From Octadecabacter dasysiphoniae (GTDB lineage Bacteria > Pseudomonadota > Alphaproteobacteria > Rhodobacterales > Rhodobacteraceae), in the NCBI RefSeq assembly GCF_021532615.1, contig NZ_JAKGAQ010000007.1:1-35853 (forward strand): a stretch of DNA of 35,853 nt, written 5' to 3'. Positions 35,768-35,853 of this stretch are shown in pieces. The notes beneath the pieces are model-generated. The model did no database searches and was not told the DNA's origin. It was given only the letters and a program-made list of their open reading frames with translations. Within the stretch, counting starts at the first letter, position 1, and the number at the start of each line of letters is the position of its first letter. Both the position numbers and the translations under genes were made by a program.

Positions 35768-35853
35768 TTACGCCAAGATCTTGGAGACCACGCCGGCGCC
35801 GACGGTGCGGCCGCCTTCGCGGATCGCAAAGCGCAGGCCGTCTTCCATCGCAA
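35768..35853 (-). CDS. tuf: Elongation factor Tu, C-terminal end only
   Basis: The last 27 codons and stop of EF-Tu are visible on the minus strand (AMEDGLRFAIREGGRTVGAG, then VVSKILA). This is the invariant C-terminal sequence of domain 3, which contacts aminoacyl-tRNA. The gene continues beyond the window. A tuf copy at this side of tRNA-Trp, secE and nusG is the usual arrangement. Confidence 0.95.
   Translation of the reverse strand, partial: AMEDGLRFAIREGGRTVGAGVVSKILA

Noticed and set aside
1..35853. CRISPR arrays, insertion sequences, phage genes or integrases
   Set aside because: No direct-repeat/spacer pattern, transposase, integrase or terminal inverted repeats were seen, and no attachment-site duplication was found by eye at the tRNA-Trp 3' end.

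Overview
The window looks like chromosomal DNA of an alphaproteobacterium of the Rhodobacteraceae (Roseobacter group). The basis is the sequence character of RpoB, RpoC, L7/L12, L10, NusG and SecE, the moderately high GC content, and accessory families typical of marine roseobacters: a TAXI-type TRAP transporter, a BKACE (DUF849) enzyme, a dimethylglycine-dehydrogenase-like flavoprotein, DUF3179 and DUF1036. Genus cannot be fixed from the sequence alone.

The backbone is the classical translation/transcription cluster on the minus strand. Read right to left it runs tuf (3' end only), tRNA-Trp(CCA), secE, nusG, rplK, rplA, rplJ, rplL, rpoB, rpoC. Most junctions between its sub-blocks are interrupted. 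A DUF1036 membrane protein, a hexapeptide acetyltransferase and a two-TM membrane protein lie between tuf and tRNA-Trp. A sulfotransferase-like gene lies between tRNA-Trp and secE. A DUF3179 gene on the opposite strand lies between nusG and rplK. A PAS-GGDEF diguanylate cyclase on the opposite strand lies between rplA and rplJ. About 11 kb of catabolic genes and a BrnA-like gene lie between rplL and rpoB. Bidirectional terminators close most of these blocks, and recognisable promoters (rpoB, rplJ with an L10 leader, rplK, tRNA-Trp) restart the core transcription units.

The 15.4-25.6 kb island is a coherent uptake-plus-catabolism locus. A minus-strand operon encodes an FAD/folate demethylating dehydrogenase, a BKACE enzyme, a GNAT acetyltransferase and a class III aminotransferase. 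Divergent from it are an RpiR-family regulator, then a TAXI solute-binding protein, a fused TRAP permease and a TRAP-linked universal stress protein. The promoter regions of the dehydrogenase operon and of the transporter share an exact 13-base AT-rich core in the same orientation relative to the genes downstream. This is the best candidate for the RpiR operator and ties the two arms into one regulon. The substrate is probably an N-methylated or betaine-like amino compound, but this is inferred from enzyme families only.

At the left edge (1-5461), downstream of rpoC and its terminator, lies a two-partner secretion operon: a Sel1-repeat lipoprotein-sized exported protein, an FhaC/ShlB-type outer-membrane transporter and the N-terminal ~988 codons of a large FhaB-type adhesin that runs off the window. 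The genes usually found after rpoC (rpsL, rpsG, fusA) are not in this window.
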